A stretch of DNA of 64,000 nt from DSQK01 sp964550175 (GCA_964550175.1 CAZJXP010000001.1:744001-808000), one strand, 5' to 3'. Counted from the first letter of the stretch, positions 1 to 8,810 are shown. The notes: a model not told the origin generated them from the letters alone. Made by a program: numbers and translations.

Positions 1-1053
1 GGCGGCGGGCAGATGCTTCGGACTGCGCTAGCACTATCTGCGGTTTCTCAAGAGCCGTTTCGAATGACCAATATACGTTCTGGTCGAGATGTTCCAGGAC
101 TGAAGCCGCAGCATCTTGCCGCGGTTAAGACGGTGCAGAAGCTATGCAACGCGGTCGTGGAAGGAGATGCGATTGGGTCGACTGAACTTACGTTCTTTCC
201 GAAACCCATCAAAGGCGGCGCGATTGAGATTGATGTCGGAACGGCCGGAAGCGTCACTTTAGTTCTGCACGCTGCGGTGTTACCTTCATTGTTCGCGAAA
301 CAAAGCACGCGATTGCTGATTACTGGCGGGACGGATGTCGAGCATGCGCTGTCCATTGATTATTTTTCTGAAGTGTTTTTGCCGCAAATGAGGGGGTGGT
401 GCGAGAAAATCGAAGTTAAACTGATTAAACGAGGGTATTATCCTGCCGGCGGCGGACAGGTTGAACTGTTTGTCAAGCCGAAGATCAAACGAAGCGAGTT
501 TGAGACATTTGACTCGTTTGTTACGGCGTTGCGGGCGGTTGTTCCTCGAATGAATCTTTCTGAGCAAGGACATCTGATGTTGATAAAAGGTGTTTCGCAC
601 GCGTCGCACGAGCTCGAGCGCGACAAAGTGGCTGAACGCCAGGCAAACGCGGCTTTAGCGATGCTGATGAAACGCGGCGATGTCAAGATTATTTCTGAAT
701 ACGTGAAAACAAGTTGTTCTGGCTCGGGGTTGACACTCTGGGCAATTTATTCTATTTTGCAGGATGACATTGAGTTTTCACGGCCGATACGACTTGGTTC
801 TTGTGTCTTGAGTAAAGACCCGGAAGAAACGGGGAAGAACGCGGCACTGCGACTGATTGACGCGATGGATTCGTTATCTCCGGTTGACGAGCATCTGGGC
901 GATATGCTGGTGCCGTTTGTCGCGCTTGCTACGGGGAGCTATGCAGTCGCGAACGTGACGGAGCATACGAGAACGAATGTTTCTGTCGTGAACAGATTCT
1001 GTCCTGACGTTGTTATTGACGGAAACAAAATCAAGAAATTGCTGCAAGTTTGA
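1..1053 (+). CDS. rtcA: RNA 3'-terminal phosphate cyclase, 5' end missing
   Basis: The enzyme converts RNA 3'-phosphate ends to 2',3'-cyclic phosphates using ATP. The reading frame is open from base 1 and begins GGGQMLRTALALSA, which in this family lies about ten residues after the start, so the gene begins just upstream of the window. The ATG at 13 is internal. The family motifs RTALALS and PGLKPQHL are present near the N-terminus, and HASHELERD around residue 200 fits the RtcA active-site His region. The end overlaps the convergent coiled-coil gene by 23 bp. The identification is secure; only the first few codons are missing. Confidence 0.93.
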   Translation, partial: GGGQMLRTALALSAVSQEPFRMTNIRSGRDVPGLKPQHLAAVKTVQKLCNAVVEGDAIGSTELTFFPKPIKGGAIEIDVGTAGSVTLVLHAAVLPSLFAKQSTRLLITGGTDVEHALSIDYFSEVFLPQMRGWCEKIEVKLIKRGYYPAGGGQVELFVKPKIKRSEFETFDSFVTALRAVVPRMNLSEQGHLMLIKGVSHASHELERDKVAERQANAALAMLMKRGDVKIISEYVKTSCSGSGLTLWAIYSILQDDIEFSRPIRLGSCVLSKDPEETGKNAALRLIDAMDSLSPVDEHLGDMLVPFVALATGSYAVANVTEHTRTNVSVVNRFCPDVVIDGNKIKKLLQV

Positions 1054-3217
1054 GCGACGTCTTCAAATCAAGAATCTCGTAGCCCAAGGTGCGCTTGCTG
1101 TCGCCGTCACGCAACGACGCGTGGATGTGCTGCAGCTTTTGAAGTATGATTTTGGTCGTTGACAAATCATGGCTCGCCAACGCGTCATGCGCCTGGTTGA
1201 GCAGGTGCGGGATCTCTGCCGGTCGGGCAGCGGCGATGCCGGCTTCTTCATGACCTGAAATTTTTTCCGGCGGCTCGTACACGTGGTCTTCTATTTCTTC
1301 CACATGCGCCGGAGCTTGTGTTCTTGGCTGCGGCGGGGTGAATCGGTGCGGAACCGGGACTTTCTCGGATTTTTTAGCGGGGTGGTATTGTCGCAGTTCC
1401 TTCAATCGGTCTTCCTTGTGATGGATTGAGCTGGTTACGGAAATGACTTTGCGCGAATCCTTCTCCAACGTCCATTCAAGTTCGTTTCGTAAGGCTTCAA
1501 GGCGCTTGATGTCGACTTTCGTTTCCTTAACCTTGGCGGCCTTTGCCTTCAACGCGTCGGCTTGTTTCCTCAATTCTTCCGCTTTGGCCAACGCTTTCGT
1601 GATGAGCTGCTCTTTCTTCGCGAGCGAGGATTCGTATTGCTTCAATGCTGATTCTCTCTGCTTGAACTGCTCTTCGACCTTGCCGTGCGCATGAGCGACT
1701 CGTTCGAGCTCTCGGACGCGTTCAATGACGCTCTGCTCTTCCTTTGCAAGCTGCTTCTTGTCTTTTTCGAACTCTTTCGCGGCTTTCACGAGTTCGTCTT
1801 CCATTTCGCTCAAGGCGTTGATGTCGCCTTGAACGAGTTTGTTCAGCCCGGATTTCTCGTGCTTGACCTGGTCTTGGATTGCGGAAACGGTATCGCGTTC
1901 CGATTTCCATTGTGACATTGATTCTTGGAATTCTGCTTTGCGGCCATCGATTTCGCTTTGCAGCTCTTCCTTGAGCTGCGTGAGCTCCTCTTTCGCGTTT
2001 TCGATTGACGCACGGGCATTGGAGAGATTCAATTCGTCTTCCGCAAACTCCTTCTCTCGCGCAGCCATTTCTTTCTGATGCTTCTCGAGCTGGCGATCCA
2101 ACGCGGTCAAACCATCTTCTTTCTGCGCGAGCGCCTTTTCTTTCTGGTCGAGAATATCTCGTCGCTTTTCAATTTCGGATTGGAACTTGTTCATCTGCTG
2201 CGAGCGCTTCTGCAATTCCTTGTTCGCGCTTTCGGCGGCGGACTGGTGGTTCGCAAGATCTTTCTGGGCAAGCTTGATCTGCTGCTTTAAATCATCGAGA
2301 CGGGATTGGGCTGCCTGCTCCTGCTGAGCGGTTTTTTGTCGGAAGACCTTGTTGAATTCCTTCTCTTTTTCAGCGTAGAGCGATTCTAGCTGCCTGATCT
2401 GGGCGCAGAGCTCGCTGTACTTCTTTCCGGCTTCCTGTTCTCGCTTTTCCTTCTTCTGCTGGAAGACCTTATTGTATTCCTTATCTTTTTCGTCGTAGAG
2501 CTTCTCTACCTGTCGGATTTGGGCGCAGAGTTCGCCGTATTCCTTTGCCGCGTTGTCGCGTTTGGACTGGGTCGCTTGCGCCGCGCGCTCCAATGATGCC
2601 TGCTTCGAGCTTAAGCTTGATTCTTGCGCGGAGATTTCCTTGGCGCGTTTTTGCAATTGGGCGTTGAGCGAAAGCAGCCCGGCGTCTTTGTCGTTCAGGA
2701 CCTTTTCTTTGATATCGAGGAGCTGTTCTCGCTTTTCAAGATGATTCTGCAATCCTCGTAATTCGTGGTATTTTTTTGCGATCGCGCGCTCGCTGCTGCT
2801 CAATTCAGTTCTATTTTCGACCAAATCATCGCTGAGCGCCTTCAGTTCCGACTTCACCAATTTTACCTGTGCTTCCGCGTTTCTCTTTGCGTTTTCGAGC
2901 CCCTCGATTTCCTTCAGCACTTCGTGCTTCCGGTTTTCGGCGCGGTTGACCTTCGCCATCGTTTCCCTGATGAGGGACTCCTTGTCAGAGAATGCGCGCG
3001 CTTTTTGAACGAGAGTTGCTTCGAGATCGGCTAATGCGTGCTCTTTCTTCTTTATTTCTTGCGACTTCTTGTCAAAGACCTTTTCGAGGTCGTGCAATTG
3101 GGAGGATTTCTTTCTGAGAATGCGTTCGTAGTCCGCGGTTGACGGGGCGGGAGGAGGCGGGAGCTCGCTCTTAAACATCGAAAACAGGGTCCGCGCCCCT
3201 TTCGCGGTCGTTGCCAT
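1031..3217 (-). CDS. Long coiled-coil protein of unknown function
   Basis: A 728-residue protein made mostly of heptad-type coiled coil rich in K, E, Q and L (about residues 25-620). A Pro-rich linker follows (about 625-660), then a compact helical C-terminal segment ending near ILDLKTSLKL. The N-terminus has a short Pro-rich patch (LPPPPAP). There is no signal peptide or membrane segment, so it is probably cytoplasmic. A 40-residue unit beginning LCAQIRQ is repeated in tandem (see the repeat at 2341). It could be a structural or SMC-like scaffolding protein, but no ATPase motif is visible and no function can be assigned. Its 3' end overlaps rtcA. Confidence 0.8.
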   Translation of the reverse strand: MATTAKGARTLFSMFKSELPPPPAPSTADYERILRKKSSQLHDLEKVFDKKSQEIKKKEHALADLEATLVQKARAFSDKESLIRETMAKVNRAENRKHEVLKEIEGLENAKRNAEAQVKLVKSELKALSDDLVENRTELSSSERAIAKKYHELRGLQNHLEKREQLLDIKEKVLNDKDAGLLSLNAQLQKRAKEISAQESSLSSKQASLERAAQATQSKRDNAAKEYGELCAQIRQVEKLYDEKDKEYNKVFQQKKEKREQEAGKKYSELCAQIRQLESLYAEKEKEFNKVFRQKTAQQEQAAQSRLDDLKQQIKLAQKDLANHQSAAESANKELQKRSQQMNKFQSEIEKRRDILDQKEKALAQKEDGLTALDRQLEKHQKEMAAREKEFAEDELNLSNARASIENAKEELTQLKEELQSEIDGRKAEFQESMSQWKSERDTVSAIQDQVKHEKSGLNKLVQGDINALSEMEDELVKAAKEFEKDKKQLAKEEQSVIERVRELERVAHAHGKVEEQFKQRESALKQYESSLAKKEQLITKALAKAEELRKQADALKAKAAKVKETKVDIKRLEALRNELEWTLEKDSRKVISVTSSIHHKEDRLKELRQYHPAKKSEKVPVPHRFTPPQPRTQAPAHVEEIEDHVYEPPEKISGHEEAGIAAARPAEIPHLLNQAHDALASHDLSTTKIILQKLQHIHASLRDGDSKRTLGYEILDLKTSLKLAAIS
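2341..2580 (-). repeat. 120-bp tandem duplication inside the coiled-coil gene
   Basis: Bases 2341-2460 and 2461-2580 are two copies of one 120-bp unit, clearly alike over about their first 95 bp. They encode two successive 40-residue segments (LCAQIRQVEKLYDEK and LCAQIRQLESLYAEK). The length is a multiple of three, so the coiled coil was lengthened in frame. Confidence 0.8.
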
Positions 3218-3315
3218 GCATGCATTATCCTTGGTTTGCTTTAAATAAGTGTGTTATGATTACGGAGTGGTTGTATGGGGGTTTAACGCGGTTGAAAGAA
3301 CCCTTCAGGCAAAGC

Positions 3316-3323
3316 TTTTTAAA
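3316..3323 (+). promoter_or_regulatory. TATA box of the zinc-ribbon/aEF1-beta pair
   Basis: TTTTTAAA lies 23-30 nt before the ATG at 3346, the archaeal TATA position for a leaderless transcript. No Shine-Dalgarno motif precedes the ATG. Confidence 0.65.
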
Positions 3324-3345
3324 CCCCTGAGAAGCCCCAATCTTC

Positions 3346-3507
3346 ATGAAGCAATGCTCATCCTGTAAGACGCCGTTGGCGAATGTTCGTGGCGCGGTCA
3401 CGTTCAAGTGCCCGGGCTGCGGCAAGCACGAACTGTGCCGATGCGCACACTGCCGCGAAATTGCGGCTGCCTTCAAGTGCGTCTGCGGATTCTCCGGACC
3501 GAACTGA
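3346..3507 (+). CDS. Small zinc-ribbon protein linked to translation (COG2888 type)
   Basis: A 53-residue protein with four CxxC-type pairs: CSSC, CPGC, CAHC and CVCG. It matches the archaeal family of small Zn-ribbon, predicted RNA-binding proteins that are usually encoded next to aEF1-beta. Here the aEF1-beta ATG follows one base after the stop codon, so the two genes are co-transcribed and probably translationally coupled. The start is fixed by the TATA box at 3316. Pattern and neighbourhood agree; the molecular role in translation is known only by prediction. Confidence 0.85.
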   Translation: MKQCSSCKTPLANVRGAVTFKCPGCGKHELCRCAHCREIAAAFKCVCGFSGPN

Positions 3508-3508
3508 T

Positions 3509-3787
3509 ATGGGCAAAGCGTACGTCGTTCTCACTTATCGCGTTATGCCGACCTCTCCGGACGTCGACATGGCTCACTTGCAAAAGGATTTGCATGATGT
3601 TATTTCTAAAGAGTCCAAAGGCGAACCGAAGTTCGAAGTCAAGCCTTTTGCGTTCGGATTGAAAGCCATTGAAGTAACGTTCATGATTGACGAAGTCAAG
3701 GGCTGCGACGCCATCGAAGACACGATGCGTAAAGTGCCTCACGTTGAAAACTTGGAAGTTATTAGGTTGGATAGGGCGTTGGGATAA
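3509..3787 (+). CDS. ef1b: Translation elongation factor 1-beta (GDP/GTP exchange factor for aEF1A)
   Basis: A 92-residue protein of normal archaeal length. It starts MGKAYVVLTYRVMPTSPD, the typical N-terminus, and keeps the central FGLKAIEVTF strand and the ending NLEVIRLDRALG. It recharges aEF1A with GTP during elongation. The start was placed at 3509 because it follows the zinc-ribbon stop by one base and gives the family N-terminus; a longer in-frame extension to 3383 would read through the upstream gene. It ends directly against the convergent trm1 stop. Confidence 0.93.
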   Translation: MGKAYVVLTYRVMPTSPDVDMAHLQKDLHDVISKESKGEPKFEVKPFAFGLKAIEVTFMIDEVKGCDAIEDTMRKVPHVENLEVIRLDRALG

Positions 3788-4885
3788 TTATTTTAGAAGT
3801 TTCTTGATTAATTGTAATGGCGCATTTGTCCTTATTGCCGTGTCTCGGAAGTGCGTCGTCGCGGCGTGATAGCCTTTCTTGTCAAGCGCTTTGATGATTG
3901 ATTCTGTTTTCGGGACTGAGACGTTTAACATACTCGCCAGCTTGTGCAAATCATAGAATCCTACTGTGTTGATGTGCGATTCGTCGTGAATCAATTTGAC
4001 GAGCTTCAGGTCGCTCATTTTGCGCATCTTCGCGACGATGGCATGGTTCCATAACGATCCGAGCCACAACGGGCCGGCGACGTGCATCATCGTTCCGCAG
4101 GAACAACGTTCGACGTTGATGCCTGACGAGGAGTGTTCGCCGCAGTTGTTGCAATAGCGCACAAACCCGTGAAGGCTGCTGATCGTCTTGATGACTGATT
4201 TTGATTTCTCCGAGTGGAGATAGATGCGCGTGTAATGGTCGGAGGCGTGGCCGAAGACCGGAATCAACGCCTTGTCGTACTGCATGCCAATGAGTTGGAC
4301 TTTTCTGATGAGAATGCGCATTCCGATCTCGTGCATCAGTTCGTTGCGCAAAGGTTCGGCCCAGTATTTTCGCCGGCAGGCGTCCGGAAAACTTCCGGCA
4401 AGCGCGCCGGTGTCTGTGGCTGTAACTGCGAGAATGCCGTCGCGGCTCATCCGCTTGCATGCGGCATCGAGAAATTGATTGGGACTGCCGAACGGGTCGA
4501 TTTCGATGTAGTCGAACCCGATCCCGTCAAGCAGGAATTTAGATGCTTCTTTTTGCGAAATCGAAACGTTTTTTGCGGAAATCTTGTTGAGCTTCAGTTG
4601 CTTCTTGAACAAGGTTTGAAATTTAGGATTGCCGTCGTTCACAAAAATCTCTTTGACCATCCCTTTCGGAAGTTCTTTCAAGAATCTTAATGAACGAATT
4701 CCTGTTCCGGCCAACGGGTCGGCGATTATTAGTCCCTTTTTGCCGATGGCCTTCAACAGAAGAACGGAAATGTCGCGATTCAAACTCATCACCGGATTGT
4801 AGAACACTTCAAGTTCTTTCGAGACCACTTTCGCGACGGGAGCGAAGAATGCTATTTTGCCTTCGGAGAGTTTCGTTAACGTCAT
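3788..4885 (-). CDS. trm1: tRNA (guanine-26 N2/N2)-dimethyltransferase
   Basis: The 365-residue enzyme uses S-adenosylmethionine to make N2,N2-dimethylguanosine at tRNA position 26. Visible motifs are the SAM-binding loop DPLAGTGIRSLRF, the catalytic DPFGSP motif, and a C-terminal Zn-ribbon (CNNCGEHS and CSCGTM). The N-terminus EGKIAFFAP and VFYNPVMSLNRDIS are typical of archaeal Trm1. Length is normal. The gene stands alone between an upstream inverted repeat and convergent aEF1-beta. Confidence 0.95.
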   Translation of the reverse strand: MTLTKLSEGKIAFFAPVAKVVSKELEVFYNPVMSLNRDISVLLLKAIGKKGLIIADPLAGTGIRSLRFLKELPKGMVKEIFVNDGNPKFQTLFKKQLKLNKISAKNVSISQKEASKFLLDGIGFDYIEIDPFGSPNQFLDAACKRMSRDGILAVTATDTGALAGSFPDACRRKYWAEPLRNELMHEIGMRILIRKVQLIGMQYDKALIPVFGHASDHYTRIYLHSEKSKSVIKTISSLHGFVRYCNNCGEHSSSGINVERCSCGTMMHVAGPLWLGSLWNHAIVAKMRKMSDLKLVKLIHDESHINTVGFYDLHKLASMLNVSVPKTESIIKALDKKGYHAATTHFRDTAIRTNAPLQLIKKLLK

Positions 4886-4889
4886 AGTC

Positions 4890-4953
4890 GCAACCTGGCG
4901 CGAGCGACCGGGGGTCGTCCCTTACGGGGTGGTCGCGAGCCTGCCACGGTTGC
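4890..4953. repeat. GC-rich imperfect inverted repeat upstream of trm1
   Basis: GCAACC at 4890 pairs with GGTTGC at 4948. Inside it, GGC pairs with GCC, and GCGAGCGACC pairs imperfectly with GGTCGCGAGC. The whole 64-bp block can fold into a large hairpin between trm1 and the next gene. It could be a terminator for the minus-strand gene at 4970-5281 or an intergenic element. Confidence 0.55.
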
Positions 4954-4969
4954 GCACGTCATTAAAATT

Positions 4970-5281
4970 CTATTTATGCTTCTTCTTGTCCGGCGACGCG
5001 CCCTTGCTGAACCCTTCCTCGGCGTCGTCAATCTCGTCGTCGTCGATGAGCTCTTCGCGGCCTTCGTCCGTGTAGACGTCCGGCTCGGCTTCCTTCTTCT
5101 CGACCTTGTCCTCGTATTCTTCCTTCGTGAGATCGTAATCCTCGTCGTCGTGTGAGGTCTGCGGCACCATCGGCTCGTCGTCCTTCGCCTGGCTTTTTGA
5201 CTTGACTTTAGGTTTTGGAGTGTATTTCTTCGGAGAACGGCTTGCTTTACGTACTACCTTCTTGACGCTCTTTTTTGACAT
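4970..5281 (-). CDS. Small charged low-complexity protein
   Basis: A 103-residue protein with a Lys/Arg/Ser-rich basic N-terminal half (residues 1-35), a strongly acidic middle (about 45-95, many D and E) and a basic KKKHK end. No folded domain is recognised, and it is likely disordered. A basic-then-acidic layout is seen in nucleic-acid-binding tails and chaperone-like proteins, but no function can be assigned. The XPD-family helicase gene lies 22 bp upstream on the same strand, so the two may be co-transcribed. Confidence 0.65.
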   Translation of the reverse strand: MSKKSVKKVVRKASRSPKKYTPKPKVKSKSQAKDDEPMVPQTSHDDEDYDLTKEEYEDKVEKKEAEPDVYTDEGREELIDDDEIDDAEEGFSKGASPDKKKHK

Positions 5282-5303
5282 ACACGCACGCGTGTCTTTC
5301 GGC

Positions 5304-7199
5304 TTATAAAGTTTTTGCCGGGGCTTCTGCGGGTTTGGGAGTGAAGAACTGCTTAATTATAGGGAGCGGATTGAGCGCGATTCTCGGATTCCAGTCAGTA
5401 GGGAAGCATTTGCTATACATCGGCTGAGCGTAGCGCTCGTCCAAGAAGACCAACACTCCTCTATCGGTCTCGGAACGGATGCATCTGCCGGCGTTCTGCA
5501 ACGTCTTCGTGATTGCGGGAAGGACATAGCCATAATCCCAGCCCTTGTGAAACTTCTTATCATAATAATTGATGAGCTCCTTCGTCTCGAGATCGGGTCT
5601 ATCAAGAGGAATGCCGACCACGATTACGCATTTCAACACGCCCGGCAGGTCGACCCCTTCCCCGAACGAGCCGGCGGCGACGCCTAACAAAACCGCGCCA
5701 ATCTGCTTGTACTGCGAAAATCGCTCCAGCAAGCCTTGACGGTCCTCTTTGCTCGCTTTGGAATCTTCGGTGAACACGGTTTTTTTGCACGCCGTGTTGA
5801 AATAGTTCGCGACGCTGTCGCGCAGCGCGTAGCTCGGAAAGAAAATAGCGGAACAGCCGGGAATCTCGTTCACGATGTCGGCGCATTGCTTTGCGATGTT
5901 TTGGTACTGTTGTTCCGAACGCGACGCGAACTTCGTCGTGCCATTAGGAAGTATCAAACAGCACTTGTTGATGGACGGAAACGGACTCGGAAACTCTTTT
6001 TGGACGGTTGTTTTCGGAAACCCGAGCAAGTCCGCGAACATTGCAGTAGGGGTTAACGTTCCCGACATCAAGATAGTTGTGTGCGCCTTCGCGATGACGT
6101 CGCGCGACAACAATGACGGGTCCATGCAGCGGTGCGAAAGAATGATCGATTTCTCGTTGCGGAAATCCTTGACTGAAACGGTGCGGCTGAAGCCGGCATC
6201 TCCGGACGTCCAGCCCTTCATAAAAGCAGCCACTCCGCCGATGGCGCTCGCTTCCTCAAGTGCGCGGATGTCCTCGGCAGCTGAGTCAAGATCTTCCATG
6301 AGCTCGTCAATATCCTTGATTTTCTTGATTTCGTTGACGAACGTCTCTTTCGTCACGAGTTTTTCCTGGTCGCGATACAATCCGGTCGCGAGCTTCTGCA
6401 ACACGGCTTGCATCTCAACAAGATAATCGTGCTCCTTGTCGTGGCCGTGCTTTTTCGCCTCGTTTATCGCGCGCCGGAGCATCGTCGTCGTGAGACGCTG
6501 CGTCATTTCGTCCCGCAAACGGTCGGGAAGGTTGTGCCCCTCATCGATAATGAGGATTGCCTTTTCCAGCTGCTTGTTTATTTTCGCCATGAATCCGTCG
6601 CGGATCCGGGCGTTGAACAAATAATTGTAGTCCGTGATGATGACCTTCGAGTCTTTCGCTAAGAGCAACGAAAGTTCGTACGGACACATCTCCTGCGTCA
6701 TGCCAAAGTCGAGCACGCGCTCACTCGTGCACGGGCTTTCGCGCTTCAGCTGCACGGTCGCGAGGTCGGCCTCCATCGTCGCGAACCCCTTGTCATTCCG
6801 AGTGTTGAGATAGTTCGAGCATTTGCCTTCTTCCTTCATCGACTTGCAATAATGCGCAAAGTCGTCCGAGCGCATCAACGCCGCGCCGGGCTGGGCGCAC
6901 AGATGGCGCTTGCCAACGACGGAAACGGTTCCGAGATTCACGTCGAATTTATTTTTGATTGCGGTCAATGTTTGTAATGCAATCAAGTGCTGCGTTTGTC
7001 GTGAGGTGAGGAAAAATACTGTGAGATCTTTTTCTTTTACGGCAGTTAACGCCGGGGCGATTGTCGCCGCTGTTTTTCCCAGCCCCGTCGGAGCGTGCAC
7101 AATCAGCGGCGTTTTCGTCTCGATTGCCTTTTTCACGCACTCGATGAGCTCGTTTTGGACCTTGCGCATCGTTTCGTGCGGAAAAAGCAGCGGAAGCAT
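5304..7199 (-). CDS. XPD/Rad3-family ATP-dependent DNA helicase with Fe-S domain
   Basis: A 631-residue superfamily 2 helicase. The Walker A motif APTGLGKT is at residues 36-43, the DEGH box (IIDEGHNL) about residue 220, and the C-terminal motif GRCIRSETDRG about residue 580. Between the first two lies a Cys-rich segment (C101, C118, C127, C157, C172, the last in CPYE), as expected for the 4Fe-4S cluster of XPD/DinG helicases. It should unwind DNA 5'-3', probably in repair. Length is normal for archaeal XPD. Divergent from the winged-helix gene at 7431. Confidence 0.92.
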   Translation of the reverse strand: MLPLLFPHETMRKVQNELIECVKKAIETKTPLIVHAPTGLGKTAATIAPALTAVKEKDLTVFFLTSRQTQHLIALQTLTAIKNKFDVNLGTVSVVGKRHLCAQPGAALMRSDDFAHYCKSMKEEGKCSNYLNTRNDKGFATMEADLATVQLKRESPCTSERVLDFGMTQEMCPYELSLLLAKDSKVIITDYNYLFNARIRDGFMAKINKQLEKAILIIDEGHNLPDRLRDEMTQRLTTTMLRRAINEAKKHGHDKEHDYLVEMQAVLQKLATGLYRDQEKLVTKETFVNEIKKIKDIDELMEDLDSAAEDIRALEEASAIGGVAAFMKGWTSGDAGFSRTVSVKDFRNEKSIILSHRCMDPSLLSRDVIAKAHTTILMSGTLTPTAMFADLLGFPKTTVQKEFPSPFPSINKCCLILPNGTTKFASRSEQQYQNIAKQCADIVNEIPGCSAIFFPSYALRDSVANYFNTACKKTVFTEDSKASKEDRQGLLERFSQYKQIGAVLLGVAAGSFGEGVDLPGVLKCVIVVGIPLDRPDLETKELINYYDKKFHKGWDYGYVLPAITKTLQNAGRCIRSETDRGVLVFLDERYAQPMYSKCFPTDWNPRIALNPLPIIKQFFTPKPAEAPAKTL

Positions 7200-7283
7200 G
7201 CGTTTTCAGTTCGGCCGAGCTATAAATTGGTTTGTGTTTTGCATTTTTTTGACGAACAAACGAATTCTTTTCACTACTTTTCA

Positions 7284-7406
7284 CGAAACATTTATATAGA
7301 ATTTCGATGCGGGTGAAATTAGTGGTTTGATTTCGCGCCGGGAGCGTTTTCCGACGGAAAAATCGCGATGCGTCATTAGCGAAACATTTAAATATCGCTT
7401 AGGATG
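7284..7406. promoter_or_regulatory. Intergenic promoter region with a duplicated box and a short hairpin
   Basis: The box GCGAAACATTTAAATAT at 7379 recurs nearly unchanged as ACGAAACATTTATATAG near 7283. The second copy holds the TATA of the winged-helix gene (TTTAAATAT, about 7387-7395). Between them TTTTCC-GAC-GGAAAA (7347-7361) is a perfect 6-bp stem with a 3-nt loop. The repeat suggests tandem promoters or a pair of operator sites, possibly autoregulated by the winged-helix protein. Confidence 0.5.
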
Positions 7407-7430
7407 TATCTATTCCACTATCTAACTAAC

Positions 7431-7727
7431 ATGGCAAGTACTTGGGGGGCATTATCAGCGAGCAACAAGGAGATCTTCAAGGTCTTCTTCCGCGAAAAGC
7501 CCGCAATGATGCTTGTCGAACTTCGCAACGCGAAGACTGAAGTGTACGCGAGTTCATTAGCAAAGCAGATTGATTGCACGTATTCTCACGTTGTCAAGAT
7601 TCTTCAGCAAATGGAGAAAGAAGGCTTGATCAATTTCGACAAGCAAGGTCGATTGAAGCTTCTGACGTTGACCAAGAAAGGCACGGAAGTCGCGGAACGC
7701 ATCGACCACATTAGAACGACGTTGTAA
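7431..7727 (+). CDS. Small winged-helix (MarR-like) DNA-binding protein
   Basis: A 98-residue single-domain winged helix. Helices run through SLAKQIDCTYSHVVKILQQM (recognition-helix region) and are followed by the wing LINFDKQGRLKLLTLTKKG. It probably binds DNA as a dimeric regulator; no ligand pocket is evident. The start at 7431 is preferred over the in-frame ATG at 7404 because the TATA box at about 7387-7395 puts transcription start after 7404. Its target is unknown, but the duplicated box in its own upstream region is a candidate. Confidence 0.8.
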   Translation: MASTWGALSASNKEIFKVFFREKPAMMLVELRNAKTEVYASSLAKQIDCTYSHVVKILQQMEKEGLINFDKQGRLKLLTLTKKGTEVAERIDHIRTTL

Positions 7728-7766
7728 TTCGTAAGCTTTTTAGACTCTTTCGCAGTATTTTCTCAC

Positions 7767-8168
7767 ATGATTGTCGCGGCTTCAGGCGGATTCGACCCAT
7801 TGCACATCGGCCACGTTGAATATCTCGAGAAAGCGAAGAAGCTTGGAACTAAATTAGTCGTCATTCTCAATAGCGATGACTTCTTGGTGCGCAAGAAAGG
7901 ACAGGCATTCATGCCGTTTGCCGAGCGAAAACGGATTCTCGAGGCGTTGCGCTGCGTTGACGAGGTCATCCCGTGCATCGATGAGGACCAGAGCGTGTGC
8001 AAAACACTAGAACTGTTGAAACCGGACATTTTTGCGAAAGGGGGCGACCGGACGTCCGGAAACATTCCCGAAAAAGAGGTCTGCGATCGTCTCGGAATCA
8101 ATATTGTCGATGGACTTGGCGAGAAGATACAGAGTAGTTCTTCGTTGATTGAAAAGATAAAGAAATAA
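7767..8168 (+). CDS. Cytidylyltransferase/adenylyltransferase-family nucleotidyltransferase
   Basis: A 133-residue HIGH-superfamily nucleotidyltransferase. The N-terminus GGFDPLHIGHVEYLEKA carries the HxGH motif, and LKPDIFAKGGDR is the matching C-terminal motif. Proteins of this size transfer AMP or CMP to a phosphorylated substrate (RfaE2-like, glycerol-3-phosphate cytidylyltransferase, archaeal FAD synthetase). The substrate cannot be fixed from sequence. The RfaE2-like GGDR motif leans toward sugar-phosphate activation. It stands 39 bp after the winged-helix gene on the same strand and converges on uS15. Confidence 0.82.
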   Translation: MIVAASGGFDPLHIGHVEYLEKAKKLGTKLVVILNSDDFLVRKKGQAFMPFAERKRILEALRCVDEVIPCIDEDQSVCKTLELLKPDIFAKGGDRTSGNIPEKEVCDRLGINIVDGLGEKIQSSSSLIEKIKK

Positions 8169-8188
8169 AATAAGAAAAAAAGCAATGA

Positions 8189-8644
8189 TTATTGCGTGTA
8201 CAGCTTGAGCTGCGTCGGATCGTACTTGAAGCTGATCGGCATCGTGCCGACGCGCTGATAGTACTTGATCAATCGCTTGATCTTCGCATCCGTGAGCTGC
8301 ATGCCTCGCAACGCGGGCATGTCCTGCTTGTTCGCGTCCAAGTGCTTTCTGACGGCGAACGCGCGCTTCATCAGCGCGAGCAAGTCGTCCGGCATCTTGG
8401 GCTTGTGGCCCTTTTCGACGAGCATTTCCGTGATGCGCTTGCCGGTGACGGTCTTCACATCAGGGATGCCGTAGCTGTCTCTTAATTCTAAGCCGATCTG
8501 GGAGGCGCTCTTGCCTTCCTTGTTCAGCTTCATGATGAGAAGTTCGACTTCCTTCTCCTTCATTCTGACCCAGCTGGGCTTTGTCTTGATCAACGGTTTC
8601 TTCGAACCGGAATTTCCTCGCTTTCTGCTGTGCATCTTTGCCAT
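8189..8644 (-). CDS. rps15: 30S ribosomal protein uS15
   Basis: A 151-residue archaeal/eukaryotic-type S15 (S13e): N-terminus MHSRKRGNSGSKKP, then the archaeal-specific helical region, and the core ending RIKRLIKYYQRVGTMP-like (KIKRLIKYY). It binds the central domain of 16S rRNA. Upstream on the minus strand, AAGGTG eight bases before the ATG serves as ribosome binding site, and a TATA-like TTTTTAAAG at 8754-8763 implies a leader of roughly 80 nt. Confidence 0.95.
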   Translation of the reverse strand: MAKMHSRKRGNSGSKKPLIKTKPSWVRMKEKEVELLIMKLNKEGKSASQIGLELRDSYGIPDVKTVTGKRITEMLVEKGHKPKMPDDLLALMKRAFAVRKHLDANKQDMPALRGMQLTDAKIKRLIKYYQRVGTMPISFKYDPTQLKLYTQ

Positions 8645-8803
8645 TCATGACACCTTTGTCTGTTGATGACGAGATTCGGAGAACTTGTCTCTCCCGTCCG
8701 CCCGAGTCTTTCAACCCTTGCGTCGCTCGATATCAGAGATTGCCGAGGGAGGCTTTAAAAAGGTTTCTGTCGAAATAGACACTGGACATTTTCGCGCAGA
8801 GCA

Positions 8804-8810
8804 TATAAAT
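8804..8810 (+). promoter_or_regulatory. TATA box of the LAGLIDADG gene
   Basis: TATAAAT lies 22-28 nt before the ATG at 8832, the position expected for a leaderless transcript, so the endonuclease gene has its own archaeal promoter. Confidence 0.6.
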
